A stretch of DNA of 64,000 nucleotides. Source: Candidatus Microgenomates bacterium (lineage in GTDB: Bacteria; Patescibacteria; JACPGU01). The stretch spans positions 1 through 64,000 of the forward strand of contig JACPGU010000002.1 of assembly GCA_016188915.1 (NCBI GenBank). The letters run 5' to 3'. The notes beneath the pieces are model-generated. The model was not told where the DNA came from, ran no database searches, and worked only from the letters and a program-made list of their open reading frames with translations. Position 1 is the first letter of the stretch; each line of letters opens with the position of its first letter. This document shows, piece by piece, positions 16,447 to 25,964 of this stretch. Made by a program: the position numbers and the translations under genes.

Positions 16447-16684
16447 AATAATTTCTCATTATTTCTTCTGCGTCATACCCCCATCCTTCTGCCTGTTTGA
16501 GTTTGTCTCTCAAGACTTCTTTGTATATCTTGCTCTGCAATGTTATGAACTGTTTGTTCTTTGGGTTTGTTAGCTTGTAGTGTCCACCTTTCCCTCCGCT
16601 CATATCCAGAATAAAGCCCATCTTTACGAAAGCTCGCGCAAGTCGTTTTTGAGATATGTCCGATGGCAGATCATGCGGTAACAT
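16445..16684 (-). CDS. hicA: HicA-like toxin (mRNA interferase)
   Basis: This 79-residue protein has the double-stranded RNA-binding-like fold of HicA, with the catalytic histidine in GGKGGHYKL (about residue 36) and the PKNKQFITLQS strand. HicA toxins cut mRNA and are neutralised by HicB. The gene overlaps the antitoxin gene by 14 bp, antitoxin first, the usual coupling for this pair. It is placed inside the type I R-M cluster between hsdS and hsdR. Confidence 0.82.
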   Translation of the reverse strand: MLPHDLPSDISQKRLARAFVKMGFILDMSGGKGGHYKLTNPKNKQFITLQSKIYKEVLRDKLKQAEGWGYDAEEIMRNY

Positions 16685-17039
16685 ATCTCTCCTCCCGCGC
16701 AGTCAACGACTGTGTAGCTGAAAGAGGAGATGAGTTAAGCGGTGGGTTAAAGGTGATTCTCTTGGGATCGCAATAGCGAACCGGTATTTCAAACGCAGTA
16801 AATATCGCGTCCTTTAATTCTTTTTCTAAATCCTCTTTTGTAGTACCTGTGGCAGAGATGTACCCCCGTGGGTAATCCACGGACTCTGCATAAAGATATT
16901 TCTCACCATCTTCTTCTACCGAGCGTACATTGAATTTTATCCCTCTTTGAGAGAGCTCAATTCCAAGAACGTCAAGCTTCTCTAGCGCTTGTGAAGGTGT
17001 AGCTAAATATGATTGTATCCTATGGACTAGCCTGTTCAT
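16671..17039 (-). CDS. hicB: HicB-like antitoxin
   Basis: This 122-residue protein contains KYLYAESVDYPRGYISATGTTKEDLEKELKDAIFTAFEIP (about 47-86), the HicB core with an added N-terminal extension. A recognisable C-terminal DNA-binding domain is not obvious. It precedes and overlaps hicA. The pair could stabilise the R-M cluster by addiction. Confidence 0.75.
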   Translation of the reverse strand: MNRLVHRIQSYLATPSQALEKLDVLGIELSQRGIKFNVRSVEEDGEKYLYAESVDYPRGYISATGTTKEDLEKELKDAIFTAFEIPVRYCDPKRITFNPPLNSSPLSATQSLTAREERYVTA

Positions 17040-17187
17040 ATATGTGCTTTTAGCTGAATTATAATGCTAGCAAAAAATTCAACAAAAGTCAAGAATTAAC
17101 TACATTATAGCATCACCCAAATCATTGTCAAAGAAAGACAAGATGCCTCATAATTCTCCCCTAAATATCCCTGTCTCGCCGTAGCTT

Positions 17188-18366
17188 TTATAATTTCCCA
17201 GCGAAGGCGGATTGTAGCACCGACTTCTTCAGCTCCTCCAAATCCGCTAATTTTTGTTTATAAATCCCCTCCAGCTTCTTTGTCTCCCCTGATAACGCAT
17301 CCAGCTTCGCAATAATAGACTTCTGTTCGGAAAGGGATTTTGGATAAAAAATATTAAAATCTTCCAACTGAGCTTTTGTAATTGCTTGCCTTGTTGCCCC
17401 TTGTCCACCAATTACCAATAATTGATCCTTATATATTTTTGAAGTAAGTAAATAGTTTAAAAAAGTTGGATCAATTATTTCTTTTCTTGGCCTTATAATC
17501 GATACATGCTGATTTACTCTTGCTGGTAAATATTTTTCATCAAAAACGCAACATCGCGCCACAGATGCTCCCGTTATATTTAATAATACGTCGCCTTTTT
17601 CAAGAGTAACATTTAATAGGTCTTTTGCCTGTTTATCATTAATAAAGGCGAGGTTTTTTTCTACAAAATTTCTATCATGTACATTCATGCTGCGCACCAA
17701 AGAAATCCCTTGTTTTATATATGACTCCCTTCCTCCTCGTGGAGTTGCGCCACTTCCTATTTTTAAAGTTAGATTTTCAAGTCTATCAGTTTCCCAATCC
17801 TTCCCCTGATTCGTAAAAACACTCTGCAAATACGATTCAAAAAGCTCTTTGGAATTTTGGAGATTTTTTTCAGTATTCTCCTTCGCCTTTTTTATCTCCC
17901 CAAAAACCTCATCCAATATTTTTACAATGCGTTGCTGTTCGGGGAGAGGGGGGAGCGGAACCTGAATATTCTCTATATCTTTTTTGTTTATTGAAGCAAA
18001 AACTGCACCAGCATTGCCAGATATGTTTTTCTCATTAAGAACTAGGAAATAAAATAAAAAATCTTTGTCTATATCTTTTCCCGCTCGGATACTTGCGAGA
18101 CCACGCCCGATACATATCTTTTGTGTTGCAAAGTTAATTGGACCAACCGGAGCACGAACAGACATTAAGATATCGTTTTCCTGTGCCTCTTTAGTGGTTT
18201 TAGTTGTCCATACCGTTGGTTCTCCGAGAAATATTTCGCCAAACTCTTTTTTTCCTTGATAGAAGGGTGTGCCATCTTGTTTGCTATTATAAAAACGTCC
18301 TTCTGGGGATTGGCCAGCTATCACACTACAAACCTCACCAAGTTTCATTGTTTGCCAATTATTCAT
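17188..18366 (-). CDS. hsdS: Type I restriction-modification specificity subunit
   Basis: This 392-residue protein has two target recognition domains (about 1-150 and 190-345), each followed by a conserved coiled-coil. The motif PLPPLPEQQRIVKILDEVF (about 136-154) ends the first, and SEQKSIIAKLDALSGE...LEELKKSVLQSAFAGKL closes the second. It sets the bipartite DNA target of the HsdM/HsdR complex. Its start overlaps the upstream membrane-protein gene by 8 bp, so the two are translated together. Confidence 0.93.
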   Translation of the reverse strand: MNNWQTMKLGEVCSVIAGQSPEGRFYNSKQDGTPFYQGKKEFGEIFLGEPTVWTTKTTKEAQENDILMSVRAPVGPINFATQKICIGRGLASIRAGKDIDKDFLFYFLVLNEKNISGNAGAVFASINKKDIENIQVPLPPLPEQQRIVKILDEVFGEIKKAKENTEKNLQNSKELFESYLQSVFTNQGKDWETDRLENLTLKIGSGATPRGGRESYIKQGISLVRSMNVHDRNFVEKNLAFINDKQAKDLLNVTLEKGDVLLNITGASVARCCVFDEKYLPARVNQHVSIIRPRKEIIDPTFLNYLLTSKIYKDQLLVIGGQGATRQAITKAQLEDFNIFYPKSLSEQKSIIAKLDALSGETKKLEGIYKQKLADLEELKKSVLQSAFAGKL

Positions 18367-18934
18367 AAATACTTTTTTGTAGCTCCATAATTAAAACCTC
18401 CCACTTTCTAAAGTATTCTTCTATTGTTGTATTTTTATTTGAATCAACCTCGTTTACGCCATCATCTAAATTTTTTATTCTATCATAGCTATCACTGTCT
18501 ACGTCCAAATGTAGATAAGTATATTTACTCTTATCCTTATCAACAAGTTTTGCCGACGATGGCCATAAGCCTTCGAGAGCCAATCTTATCTCCTTTGGTA
18601 AAAGTATATCCGATCTAATATCTATATGATCAAAAAGTAAGAAGTAATTTATATCAAAATACACTTTTTCTTTTGCTATAGAAACCAGATCCTTTTCATA
18701 AAATCTTCTTTTATCAACTAAAATATCATTTAGAAAAATCTGATAAATTGATCCATTGTTTGTGTATATTAAGAATCTTATATTCTTAATATATTCCAAC
18801 AAACTTTTAGAAAAACTATATTTATCTCTTCCCCGAATTTCTGTTTTCCAGACCGAAAGTGCCTTCCAAGCAATAATAATTACAGCTATTTGCAATAAAA
18901 TCCCTATAATTCTTATAATATTTTCATAAATCAT
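18359..18934 (-). CDS. Membrane-anchored protein of unknown function in R-M operon
   Basis: This 191-residue protein has one N-terminal membrane segment (about residues 5-27) and a soluble charged domain. I do not recognise a family. It is 11 bp after the KAP NTPase gene and overlaps hsdS by 8 bp, so it belongs to the hsdM-KAP-membrane-hsdS transcription unit. A partnership with the KAP NTPase at the membrane is a reasonable guess. Confidence 0.65.
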   Translation of the reverse strand: MIYENIIRIIGILLQIAVIIIAWKALSVWKTEIRGRDKYSFSKSLLEYIKNIRFLIYTNNGSIYQIFLNDILVDKRRFYEKDLVSIAKEKVYFDINYFLLFDHIDIRSDILLPKEIRLALEGLWPSSAKLVDKDKSKYTYLHLDVDSDSYDRIKNLDDGVNEVDSNKNTTIEEYFRKWEVLIMELQKSIYE

Positions 18935-18945
18935 TTGTTTGCCAG

Positions 18946-20391
18946 TTAGTTTTCATATTCGCGGTAACTATCTTTGTGATATTTACTTTTTTCTACATAT
19001 TCAATAAGTAGATCCATAAACATCTTTTCCTTATTGTTATTACTGACGCTCATGCCCTCGTGGTCATTCAGATCAACATTGAGTTCATACCCTTGCCACT
19101 TTACTGGGACGCCATCATTTTCTGGTATTTTTATATCCAGAGGTTTAAGCATGGTTTTTATAAATCTCATAAAAGGCATTCTTGCTCTTGATTCATTTGG
19201 ATTACCTTTAATTTTTTTTAGTTTTTCAATAAAAACTTCAGGACTTGAGAAACTATTGATAGCTATATTAACTGCTATATCATATATTTTTTGAAAATTA
19301 TCTGAAAACGGATCCTCATTATAACTACCCTTTTTTAGCTCTTGCATTTGAAACTTTGTTGCCTTCAATAGTTCCCTTAGTGTCATGCTGTGGTTGCCTA
19401 TAGCATTACTGAAAATATATGCAAGAAAGTACTTAATGTATCCGCTATCTTGTATTGCATCTTTTAAGTTCGGCTCTTCGTTTTTGATACTTTTGACAAT
19501 TTCATCAACCATATCTAGCACTGCCTTTCGATTATCAAAATAATATGGGGCAACTGAAAAAAACTTATCTACATAACCATAAAAATCGGTCTCAATTCCA
19601 TATTTATGATGAAAAATATGCTTCAAGTTCGTATAATCGCCAACAATAATTATTAGGTCAAATCCAAACTTATTTTCATTTTCTTTTTCAAAATAAGCCG
19701 ACAAAACATTTAAGATTCTAAATATATGCCCTGGGTCAATTCTATCTAGATCATCCAGAATAAGGACGCTTTTCTTCTGACCTTTTTGCTGAATAATTTT
19801 CTCCTTCAAAAGATGGCTTAAATAATCTGTTTCGGAAATACTTTTTGTTTTTATTGCTTCAGTGTATTTTTCCGCCAGCCCCTTCTCGCCTTTTTTGTAT
19901 TCTTTCTTAAATTCCTGAAACTCTTTGTCAATTTCCAATAAGTCTTTTAGTGGCCTGCCAAGTTTCCCTAGTATATTAGTGATTGGGTCAATAGACAGTT
20001 CGGCATACGATTCTCCCGCGGAGAGAGTTGATTGCAAAAACGAATTTAGCGAAAATCTTTTCTTGCACCATGAATAAAAAAGAAGGGCGGAGTCTTTGAT
20101 GCCTTCAATTTTATTTTCCTGTAATATATCTTGATTCTTTTTTAATAATTCTACTAAAATATCATATTTGATTAACTCTAATACATCTTCGTTATTACTA
20201 ATTTGATAATTTACTGGGTAAAGATGAAACGCTTCATATTTGTCCTTTAGTGAATCAAAAAATTTATTGAGAAAATAGGTTTTCCCAATACCAAATTTGC
20301 CAGAAAAAAACACTCGCGAATTTTTTTCTGTATCAAGGAAAGAATCAAATTTGCCTTTTATGGTTTCAATTGGTATTTCTATTTCAGTCAT
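18946..20391 (-). CDS. KAP-family P-loop NTPase
   Basis: This 481-residue protein has Walker A SGKFGIGKT (30-38) and Walker B VLILDDLDRID (209-219, acidic D213/D214). A large helical insert lies between them, followed by the IFHHKYGIETDFYGYVDKFF region seen in KAP ATPases. KAP proteins are membrane-associated STAND-like NTPases that occur in defence contexts. Many have membrane helices inside the domain; here none is clear, and the next gene supplies a membrane anchor. It sits 6 bp after hsdM, inside the type I operon. Confidence 0.85.
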   Translation of the reverse strand: MTEIEIPIETIKGKFDSFLDTEKNSRVFFSGKFGIGKTYFLNKFFDSLKDKYEAFHLYPVNYQISNNEDVLELIKYDILVELLKKNQDILQENKIEGIKDSALLFYSWCKKRFSLNSFLQSTLSAGESYAELSIDPITNILGKLGRPLKDLLEIDKEFQEFKKEYKKGEKGLAEKYTEAIKTKSISETDYLSHLLKEKIIQQKGQKKSVLILDDLDRIDPGHIFRILNVLSAYFEKENENKFGFDLIIIVGDYTNLKHIFHHKYGIETDFYGYVDKFFSVAPYYFDNRKAVLDMVDEIVKSIKNEEPNLKDAIQDSGYIKYFLAYIFSNAIGNHSMTLRELLKATKFQMQELKKGSYNEDPFSDNFQKIYDIAVNIAINSFSSPEVFIEKLKKIKGNPNESRARMPFMRFIKTMLKPLDIKIPENDGVPVKWQGYELNVDLNDHEGMSVSNNNKEKMFMDLLIEYVEKSKYHKDSYREYEN

Positions 20392-20397
20392 ATGAAC

Positions 20398-21900
20398 TTA
20401 AATAATAGTTTTTATCTTTTTTAGTATTTTTTCGTTTTCCTTGTCCGCCTCCTCTATCTCTCGTAAAATTTCTTTTGGCTCTCTTATCTTTATCTCACCA
20501 TCTTTATTCGGATTTTTTACGGAGAGGTCAAAGGTCGACGAAAAATCGCTCTTTAAGGTCGCACCTCCGTCCGCTTCGCTCCCCGAGGAACGACCTTTTC
20601 CCACGACATCAATCGTCCAAGAATTGGCGGAATCAGATTTGGTTTTTTGGAGAGCAAGAAAGTCGGCGAGGTCGGAGTCGTTCAAAGGATTGGTTTTGCC
20701 GAGGTTACGGTCGAGATTTAGCTGGTAATACCAAATCTTTTTTGTCGGTTCGCCCTTGGTAAAAAAAAGCACCACCGTCTTCACACCTGCTCCGGTAAAT
20801 GTGCCACCAGGGAGATCGAGGATTGTGTGGAGATTGCAAGATTCTAAGAGCAGTTTGCGGAGCGAGACAGACGCATTATCAGTATTGGATAGAAATGTAT
20901 TTTTTATAACTATGCCTGCTTTTCCTCCCGCTTTGAGGATTTTTATGAAATGCTGGAGAAAAAGAAAAGCCGTCTCACTGGTTTTGATTGGAAAATTTTG
21001 CTGAACCTCTGGCCTCTCTTTGCCTCCAAAGGGCGGATTGGTGATTATGATGTCGTAACGATCTTTCTCTTGGATATCGGCAAGATTCTCCGTTAGAGTA
21101 TTGGTATGAATAATATTTGGCGCTTCAATGCCATGCAAAATCATATTCATAATACCGATGATGTATGCGAGCGATTTCTTTTCTTTGCCATAAAAAGTTT
21201 TTTTCTGGAGTACGTCCCATTGATCAGGAGAGAGCTTCTCTCGATCTTGCGACAGATATTCAAAGGCGGAAACGAGGAATCCTGCCGACCCAACAGCTCC
21301 ATCGTAAATCTTGTTTCCTATTTTTAGATCAACCACTTTGACGATCGCCTTGATGAGCGGACGCGGAGTATAGTACTCCCCACCATTTCTCCCCGCATTG
21401 CCCATATTTTTGATCTTTGACTCATAGAGATGCGAGAGCTCATATTTCTCGCTTTGCGTATGAAAGTGCATACCATCCACAACGTCCAAAATATTGCGAA
21501 GCGTATAGCCACTTTGAATCTTGTTTTTTATTTCAGAGAAAATCTCACCGATTTTGTAATCAATCGTGTCCGGCTCTTCTGATTTGAATTTCTTGAGATA
21601 TGGGAAAAGCTCATGATCCACAAAATCCTTCAGATCGTCGCCTGAAAGCGCTTTATTGTGGTCGAGCTTACCATCAGCCATCTTTGGACACGCCCACACT
21701 TCCCAGCGAAACTTTGGGTCTATAATATATTTGTATTCTTTGCCGGCCAATAGCGCTTCTTGCTTCCTATCTTCTTCGAGATCGTCAAGATACTTCAAGA
21801 AAAGAATCCATGAGGTCTGTTCAATATAATCAAGCTCGCTGGACAGCCCCGCGTCTTTCCAAAGCACATCGTCAATGTTTTTGAATGATTGTTCAAACAC
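20398..21900 (-). CDS. hsdM: Type I restriction-modification methyltransferase subunit
   Basis: This 500-residue N6-adenine methyltransferase has an N-terminal helical domain, the SAM site DGAVGSAGFL (200-209) and the catalytic NPPF (288-291). GGEYYTPRPLIKAIV precedes the SAM site as usual. Residues about 434-449 (GKGRSSGSEADGGATL) are encoded by a palindromic repeat of the AAGGTCG family that is otherwise intergenic. It keeps the reading frame and lies towards the C-terminal part, away from catalytic motifs. The gene heads the operon. Confidence 0.95.
   Translation of the reverse strand: MFEQSFKNIDDVLWKDAGLSSELDYIEQTSWILFLKYLDDLEEDRKQEALLAGKEYKYIIDPKFRWEVWACPKMADGKLDHNKALSGDDLKDFVDHELFPYLKKFKSEEPDTIDYKIGEIFSEIKNKIQSGYTLRNILDVVDGMHFHTQSEKYELSHLYESKIKNMGNAGRNGGEYYTPRPLIKAIVKVVDLKIGNKIYDGAVGSAGFLVSAFEYLSQDREKLSPDQWDVLQKKTFYGKEKKSLAYIIGIMNMILHGIEAPNIIHTNTLTENLADIQEKDRYDIIITNPPFGGKERPEVQQNFPIKTSETAFLFLQHFIKILKAGGKAGIVIKNTFLSNTDNASVSLRKLLLESCNLHTILDLPGGTFTGAGVKTVVLFFTKGEPTKKIWYYQLNLDRNLGKTNPLNDSDLADFLALQKTKSDSANSWTIDVVGKGRSSGSEADGGATLKSDFSSTFDLSVKNPNKDGEIKIREPKEILREIEEADKENEKILKKIKTII
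20555..20597. repeat. 43-bp palindromic repeat (AAGGTCG family) in frame inside hsdM
   Basis: It is a 41/43 match to the reverse complement of 12132-12174, with shared flanks (GCTCTTT before, TTCCC after). It is read through without a stop. Confidence 0.8.
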
Positions 21901-22033
21901 AAGATTGAATCCTCGTTATTTTTTTAGCTCTCTTTCCCCCATTTTACCACAATTTTGCCGGGAGGCAAAGGCTAAGAAATTAAGAAAATAAAAAATTAAG
22001 AAAATAAAGTTTGGTCGGGAATGACATAAAAGT

Positions 22034-22058
22034 AAAAGGGCGCTATCTGCGCCCCTTT
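22034..22058 (-). terminator. Terminator after the RhuM-Fic gene
   Basis: The stem GGGCGC/GCGCCC is followed on the minus strand by TTTTACTTTT. It separates the RhuM-Fic gene from hsdM. Confidence 0.6.
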
Positions 22059-22077
22059 ACCGACTACCACTCATTTT

Positions 22078-23088
22078 CTACTTTTTCAACAACATCAAAA
22101 CCAGACCAATTATTTGGTCTTTGTCTTTTGGGTTGCTTTCTGCAACCAATAGCGTAAGTGCAGTCAAAGCTTCGGGGGTCAATCGTTTAGTATTGAGCCG
22201 TCCCGCTTTTCTCAAAAACCAGATGAAAGCGAAAGCTCCACTTCTCTTATTGCCATCGATAAAAGGATGATTTTTTACCATGAAGTAAAGCAAATGAGTT
22301 GCTTTTTCTTCTATGGTAGGATAGGCATCTCCACCGCTGAAAGACTGCATAACATTTCCGACTATCCCAGCGACAGATCCCCTTTCTCGTTCTGTTGCAA
22401 AAAGATCTGTCGCCTCGTCTTTCTCTATAAGTGATTTCTTGAGTACGAGTATTGCTTCGTCGAGCATTTCGGAAGTTAGCTTTACTGATTTCTTTGTTGC
22501 GCCTGAAGTCGCAAACTTTTTCTTGTCATAAGCCCCGATAGACAACCATGCATCTGCAAACATCGACACCAACTCCAATACGCCCTTCGTGTCAACAGAT
22601 GCTCCGGCAGGCAAAAATTTCTTTACGTTCTCTACTGCCCTAATGAACTGTTCGTAGTTTTTTGCTATACGGTTTTTATTTATTGCATAACCGTCTACAA
22701 TATAACTTCGCAAAGTCTTGGTCGCCCATTGACGAAACCTTGTCCCCGTCTTAGAGCTAATACGATAACCAACAGAGACAATGGCATCAAGATTATATAT
22801 GTCAACCGAACGCTCGACCCTACGACCACCCTCTATTTGAACTTGTTCCATTTTGGAACATGTTGCTTTCTTAGAAAGCTCTCCCTCTTTGTAGATATTT
22901 TTGAGATGTTTTGTTATCGCCTGAGGATTTACGCCAAACACAAACGCCATCTGTGCTTGTGTCGCCCAAATAGTTTCGCGACTCAAATCGCCCTTGAGCT
23001 CAATCGCCCCAGATTTCGCCTGATAAATTACGATCCGATTATTCGACTGATTATTCTTTTTCATCCTTCCTATTTTATCATCTTTCAC
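22078..23088 (-). CDS. RhuM N-terminal domain fused to Fic domain
   Basis: This 336-residue protein joins a RhuM-like part (WATQAQMAFVFGVNPQAITKHLKNIY, NLDAIVSVGYRISSKTGTRFRQWATKTLRSYIVDG) to a C-terminal Fic domain with HPFIDGNKRSGAF (about 275-287). Fic enzymes transfer AMP or other groups using this HPFx(D/E)GNxR motif. The fusion is a known architecture near R-M loci. The inhibitory helix of class I-III Fic proteins is not obvious. It lies upstream of hsdM in the same direction but behind its own terminator. Confidence 0.88.
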   Translation of the reverse strand: MKDDKIGRMKKNNQSNNRIVIYQAKSGAIELKGDLSRETIWATQAQMAFVFGVNPQAITKHLKNIYKEGELSKKATCSKMEQVQIEGGRRVERSVDIYNLDAIVSVGYRISSKTGTRFRQWATKTLRSYIVDGYAINKNRIAKNYEQFIRAVENVKKFLPAGASVDTKGVLELVSMFADAWLSIGAYDKKKFATSGATKKSVKLTSEMLDEAILVLKKSLIEKDEATDLFATERERGSVAGIVGNVMQSFSGGDAYPTIEEKATHLLYFMVKNHPFIDGNKRSGAFAFIWFLRKAGRLNTKRLTPEALTALTLLVAESNPKDKDQIIGLVLMLLKK

Positions 23089-23167
23089 TGACAGGCAAAA
23101 ACTATTTTGAGGTCACAATCTGTAACCTCAAGATTTTAATTTCTTAATTTCTTATTTTCTTAATTTC

Positions 23168-24640
23168 TTAGCTCTTATTCTCCACCACGCTCTTGATTCT
23201 TGTCATCGCTTCAATGCTCCAACGAATGCCCTGGGTGCCGAGACCGGAATCTTTCACACCGAGGAAAGGAAAGGAGTCGGGAAATCTCTCGGACTTGGCG
23301 TTGATCTGAACGACCCCTGCTTCTAGCCTGAGAGCCACCTCGTACGCCTTGGCTTTGTCTTCTGTAAATATTGAGGCGCCGAGACCATACTGGCTTTGAT
23401 TGTGAAGTGAGATCATCTCTTCTTCGTCTTTGCAAGAAATGATCGGCAGAACGGGAGCGAATTGTTCCTCCCAGGCAATGCGCATTTTAGTGGTAACTTC
23501 GCCTAAGACTACCGCGTCTATATAATTTCCCCTCCTTGCCCCACCCAGCAGAATCTTTGCCCCCTCACCAATGGCTTCTTTGACCATCGCTTCTATGTAT
23601 TCGGCTTGCCTTAAAGAGATTACCGGCCCCATTTGTGTTTCTATAAGCCTTGGGTCGCCTACAATGCCGTATTTCTCCTTTACCTGCTCAATTATTTTTT
23701 TAGTTAATTCATTACAAATATCGCGATGAGCCAAAACTCTCTTGATCGCCGTGCATCTTTGCCCCGCGTAGGAAAAAGCGCCCTCCACTATCTCTTCGGC
23801 CGCCAAATCCAAATCGGCATCGTCGAAAACCAAAGCGGCATCTTTCCCCCCCATCTCTAAAAGTAATGGCTTGAAACCCGCCTTTATAGCGATATTTTTA
23901 CCAACATCGGTACTGCCGGTAAAATTGATCATATCAATGTATTTACTGCCGACCAGATAATCTCCGATGGTAGCCCCATGGCCAGAGACAAAACTGATGG
24001 CTCCAGGGACAACTCCCGCTTTATTAAAAATCTCAATTAGCATCGCTGTGCAAATAGAGCCTTGCGTAGGGCCTTTGACCACCACGCTGTTACCAGCCAA
24101 AAGAGCCGGCGCTATTTTTGTCACTGCTAGATTTATTGGATAATTAAAAGGCGAAATGGCCAAAACCACCCCCAATGGCTCACGAGTAATATGCGCGTTT
24201 TTATTTTTTGCCTTGGGAGAAAAATCTCCTCCCGCCAAATCATATGGCGCGTTAAAAATATTCATTTGGTTGGCCGTATAATCAATGATGTCAGCCGAAC
24301 GCAAAACACTGCTTTTCGCGGAATTTATGGTTTTGGCTATTTCCAAAACTTTTATTTCAGTTATCTCGTCGCAGTAAGTTCTCAAAAGCTCCGCTGCTTT
24401 TTTCAAAATAGCGGCACGATCTTCCAGATGAAAATTTGCCCATTTTTTTTGAGCTCTTTTGGCTTGCTCCAAAATTTCATCTACCTCATCTTCCGTCACG
24501 GCCTGTAATTTACCGACCAAAGAATTGTCTATGGGCGAAAGCACATCAATCAAATTTCCCGAGCTACTTTTTACCCATTTTCCGCCGGAAAAAAATTTGT
24601 ATATTCTTTCCTCTTTAATATCATTGAAAAAACTTGACAT
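23168..24640 (-). CDS. gapN: Non-phosphorylating glyceraldehyde-3-phosphate dehydrogenase (GapN)
   Basis: This 490-residue aldehyde dehydrogenase has FNYPINLAVTKIAPALLAGNSVVVKGPTQG, the glutamate motif LEMGGKDAA and catalytic cysteine in GQRCTAIKRVL (about 293). The C-terminal INAKSERFPDSFPFLGVKDSGLGTQGI is characteristic of GapN. GapN oxidises glyceraldehyde-3-phosphate to 3-phosphoglycerate with NADP, bypassing two glycolytic steps without ATP yield. It lies with a PfkB kinase, aldolase and TIM in the same direction, a compact glycolytic set. Confidence 0.9.
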   Translation of the reverse strand: MSSFFNDIKEERIYKFFSGGKWVKSSSGNLIDVLSPIDNSLVGKLQAVTEDEVDEILEQAKRAQKKWANFHLEDRAAILKKAAELLRTYCDEITEIKVLEIAKTINSAKSSVLRSADIIDYTANQMNIFNAPYDLAGGDFSPKAKNKNAHITREPLGVVLAISPFNYPINLAVTKIAPALLAGNSVVVKGPTQGSICTAMLIEIFNKAGVVPGAISFVSGHGATIGDYLVGSKYIDMINFTGSTDVGKNIAIKAGFKPLLLEMGGKDAALVFDDADLDLAAEEIVEGAFSYAGQRCTAIKRVLAHRDICNELTKKIIEQVKEKYGIVGDPRLIETQMGPVISLRQAEYIEAMVKEAIGEGAKILLGGARRGNYIDAVVLGEVTTKMRIAWEEQFAPVLPIISCKDEEEMISLHNQSQYGLGASIFTEDKAKAYEVALRLEAGVVQINAKSERFPDSFPFLGVKDSGLGTQGIRWSIEAMTRIKSVVENKS

Positions 24641-24667
24641 AATGTTTCACTTACTTGTTATAAAATC

Positions 24668-24838
24668 TCTTTGAAATTTTTGAATTTTGTAATTTTTGAA
24701 TTTTTAAACAATTTCTAATGTTCTAATTTTTAAAAATTAAAAAATTAAGATTTGTTTACAAAATTATCACCGCCTCAATAGTTTAATAATAAGATGGTGT
24801 GGCGGGATCCCGCTAAAGCGGGAAAAATTCAAAAATTC
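24668..24838. repeat. AT-rich dispersed repeat sharing 68 bp with the 16S insertion
   Basis: Positions 24760-24827 match the reverse complement of 7173-7240 with a single mismatch, including the CCCGCTTTAGCGGG hairpin. Flanking AT arms are also similar. It fills the gap between gapN and the PfkB kinase. Confidence 0.85.
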
Positions 24839-24843
24839 TCCCC

Positions 24844-25833
24844 CTATATCCTACTCACTTTTACTTTGTTTTTCCGCGCTATTTCTTTCAGCTCCCGCAG
24901 ATTCATTTGCCCTTTTTGCGCGCCGTAGAATGAGGCCACGCCCGCGCCATTGATGGCCGCAAATTTCAAACTATCTTCCGTGCTGAAACCTTTTATCTGC
25001 GTGGCCACGAAAGAGCCGAAGAAAGCGTCCCCCGAACCGGCCGAACCGCGCGCCTTAATCTTCATAGCACTGACTTTGAAAAATTTTGAGCCGTCATGAT
25101 AGAAAGCGCCGTGACGACCACGGGTGACAATCACCTTGGCCGCTCCCATATTGCAAATAGCGCACAGCAAATCTTTTATCTCCGCACTGCTTTTCCGCGT
25201 CAATTGCAATGCTTCCTCAAAATTCACTGCCACTATTTCTGACCGAGCCACCATTTTTTTTAAAACTTTATATTGCTTCTCCAATTGATAACCGCTGGGA
25301 TTGAGATAAAGCTTTTTGCTCGTGCCGTCCAATGCGCCCAATATTTTTTCCTGCAAGATAGCAAAATGTGGCGCTATCCCCCCGACATAGACGGCGTCAG
25401 ATGCTTTGACTATTTTTTTCACATCTATCTTAGAATAATCGTTTTTTTCTCGATAAATCAAAATAGTGCGATCGCCATCGGGTCCGATCAGAACCAAAGA
25501 AAATCCAAATTTTTCGTGCGGACCACGCAAAATAAATTTGGTGCTGATTTTGTGTTTTTTGAAAACTTGCAAGACTTCGCTATTCAAACTGTTGCTTCCC
25601 AAGACCGTGGCAAAAGCGGATTTTATGCCCATTTTGGCCATCGCGACAATCGCGTTACAAGCTGAACCACCCAAACCGTAATGCACTTCGGAAACTGGGA
25701 TCTTCTCTCCGTACTGATAGGCTAGATATTTTGTTTTGCCACCAAAATACCGACCGTCTTTCAAAAGTTTTGACGGCGCCAAAATGAAAATATCTTCCAC
25801 GCAATCTCCGAAACCAGTGATTTGATAACGCAT
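24844..25833 (-). CDS. PfkB-family carbohydrate kinase
   Basis: This 329-residue ribokinase-like enzyme has the N-terminal GGSACNAIVAMAKMG (about 56-70) and the C-terminal ATP/anion-hole signature ARGSAGSGDAFFGSF with catalytic aspartate. The substrate cannot be read from the sequence. Adenosine/ribose or fructose-phosphate are possible. Position next to aldolase and TIM favours a phosphofructokinase-like role, but that is inference. Confidence 0.85.
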   Translation of the reverse strand: MRYQITGFGDCVEDIFILAPSKLLKDGRYFGGKTKYLAYQYGEKIPVSEVHYGLGGSACNAIVAMAKMGIKSAFATVLGSNSLNSEVLQVFKKHKISTKFILRGPHEKFGFSLVLIGPDGDRTILIYREKNDYSKIDVKKIVKASDAVYVGGIAPHFAILQEKILGALDGTSKKLYLNPSGYQLEKQYKVLKKMVARSEIVAVNFEEALQLTRKSSAEIKDLLCAICNMGAAKVIVTRGRHGAFYHDGSKFFKVSAMKIKARGSAGSGDAFFGSFVATQIKGFSTEDSLKFAAINGAGVASFYGAQKGQMNLRELKEIARKNKVKVSRI

Positions 25834-25851
25834 AACGGTAAAATTTTATAA

Positions 25852-25957
25852 TTTTTAATTCTTAATTTTTAAATAAACCAGAAAATCCAATTTTTAAACA
25901 TTAAGAATTAAAGTATTTTATTTATAAAATTACAAAATTCAAAAATTAAAAATTGCA
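25852..25957. repeat. AT-rich dispersed repeat
   Basis: Long arms of the form AATTTTTAATTCTTAATTTT and ATAAAATTACAAAATTCAAA flank the AT-rich centre. It belongs to the same family as 24668-24838 and 48652-48765 but lacks a GC hairpin. Confidence 0.5.
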
Positions 25958-25964
25958 CATTAAG

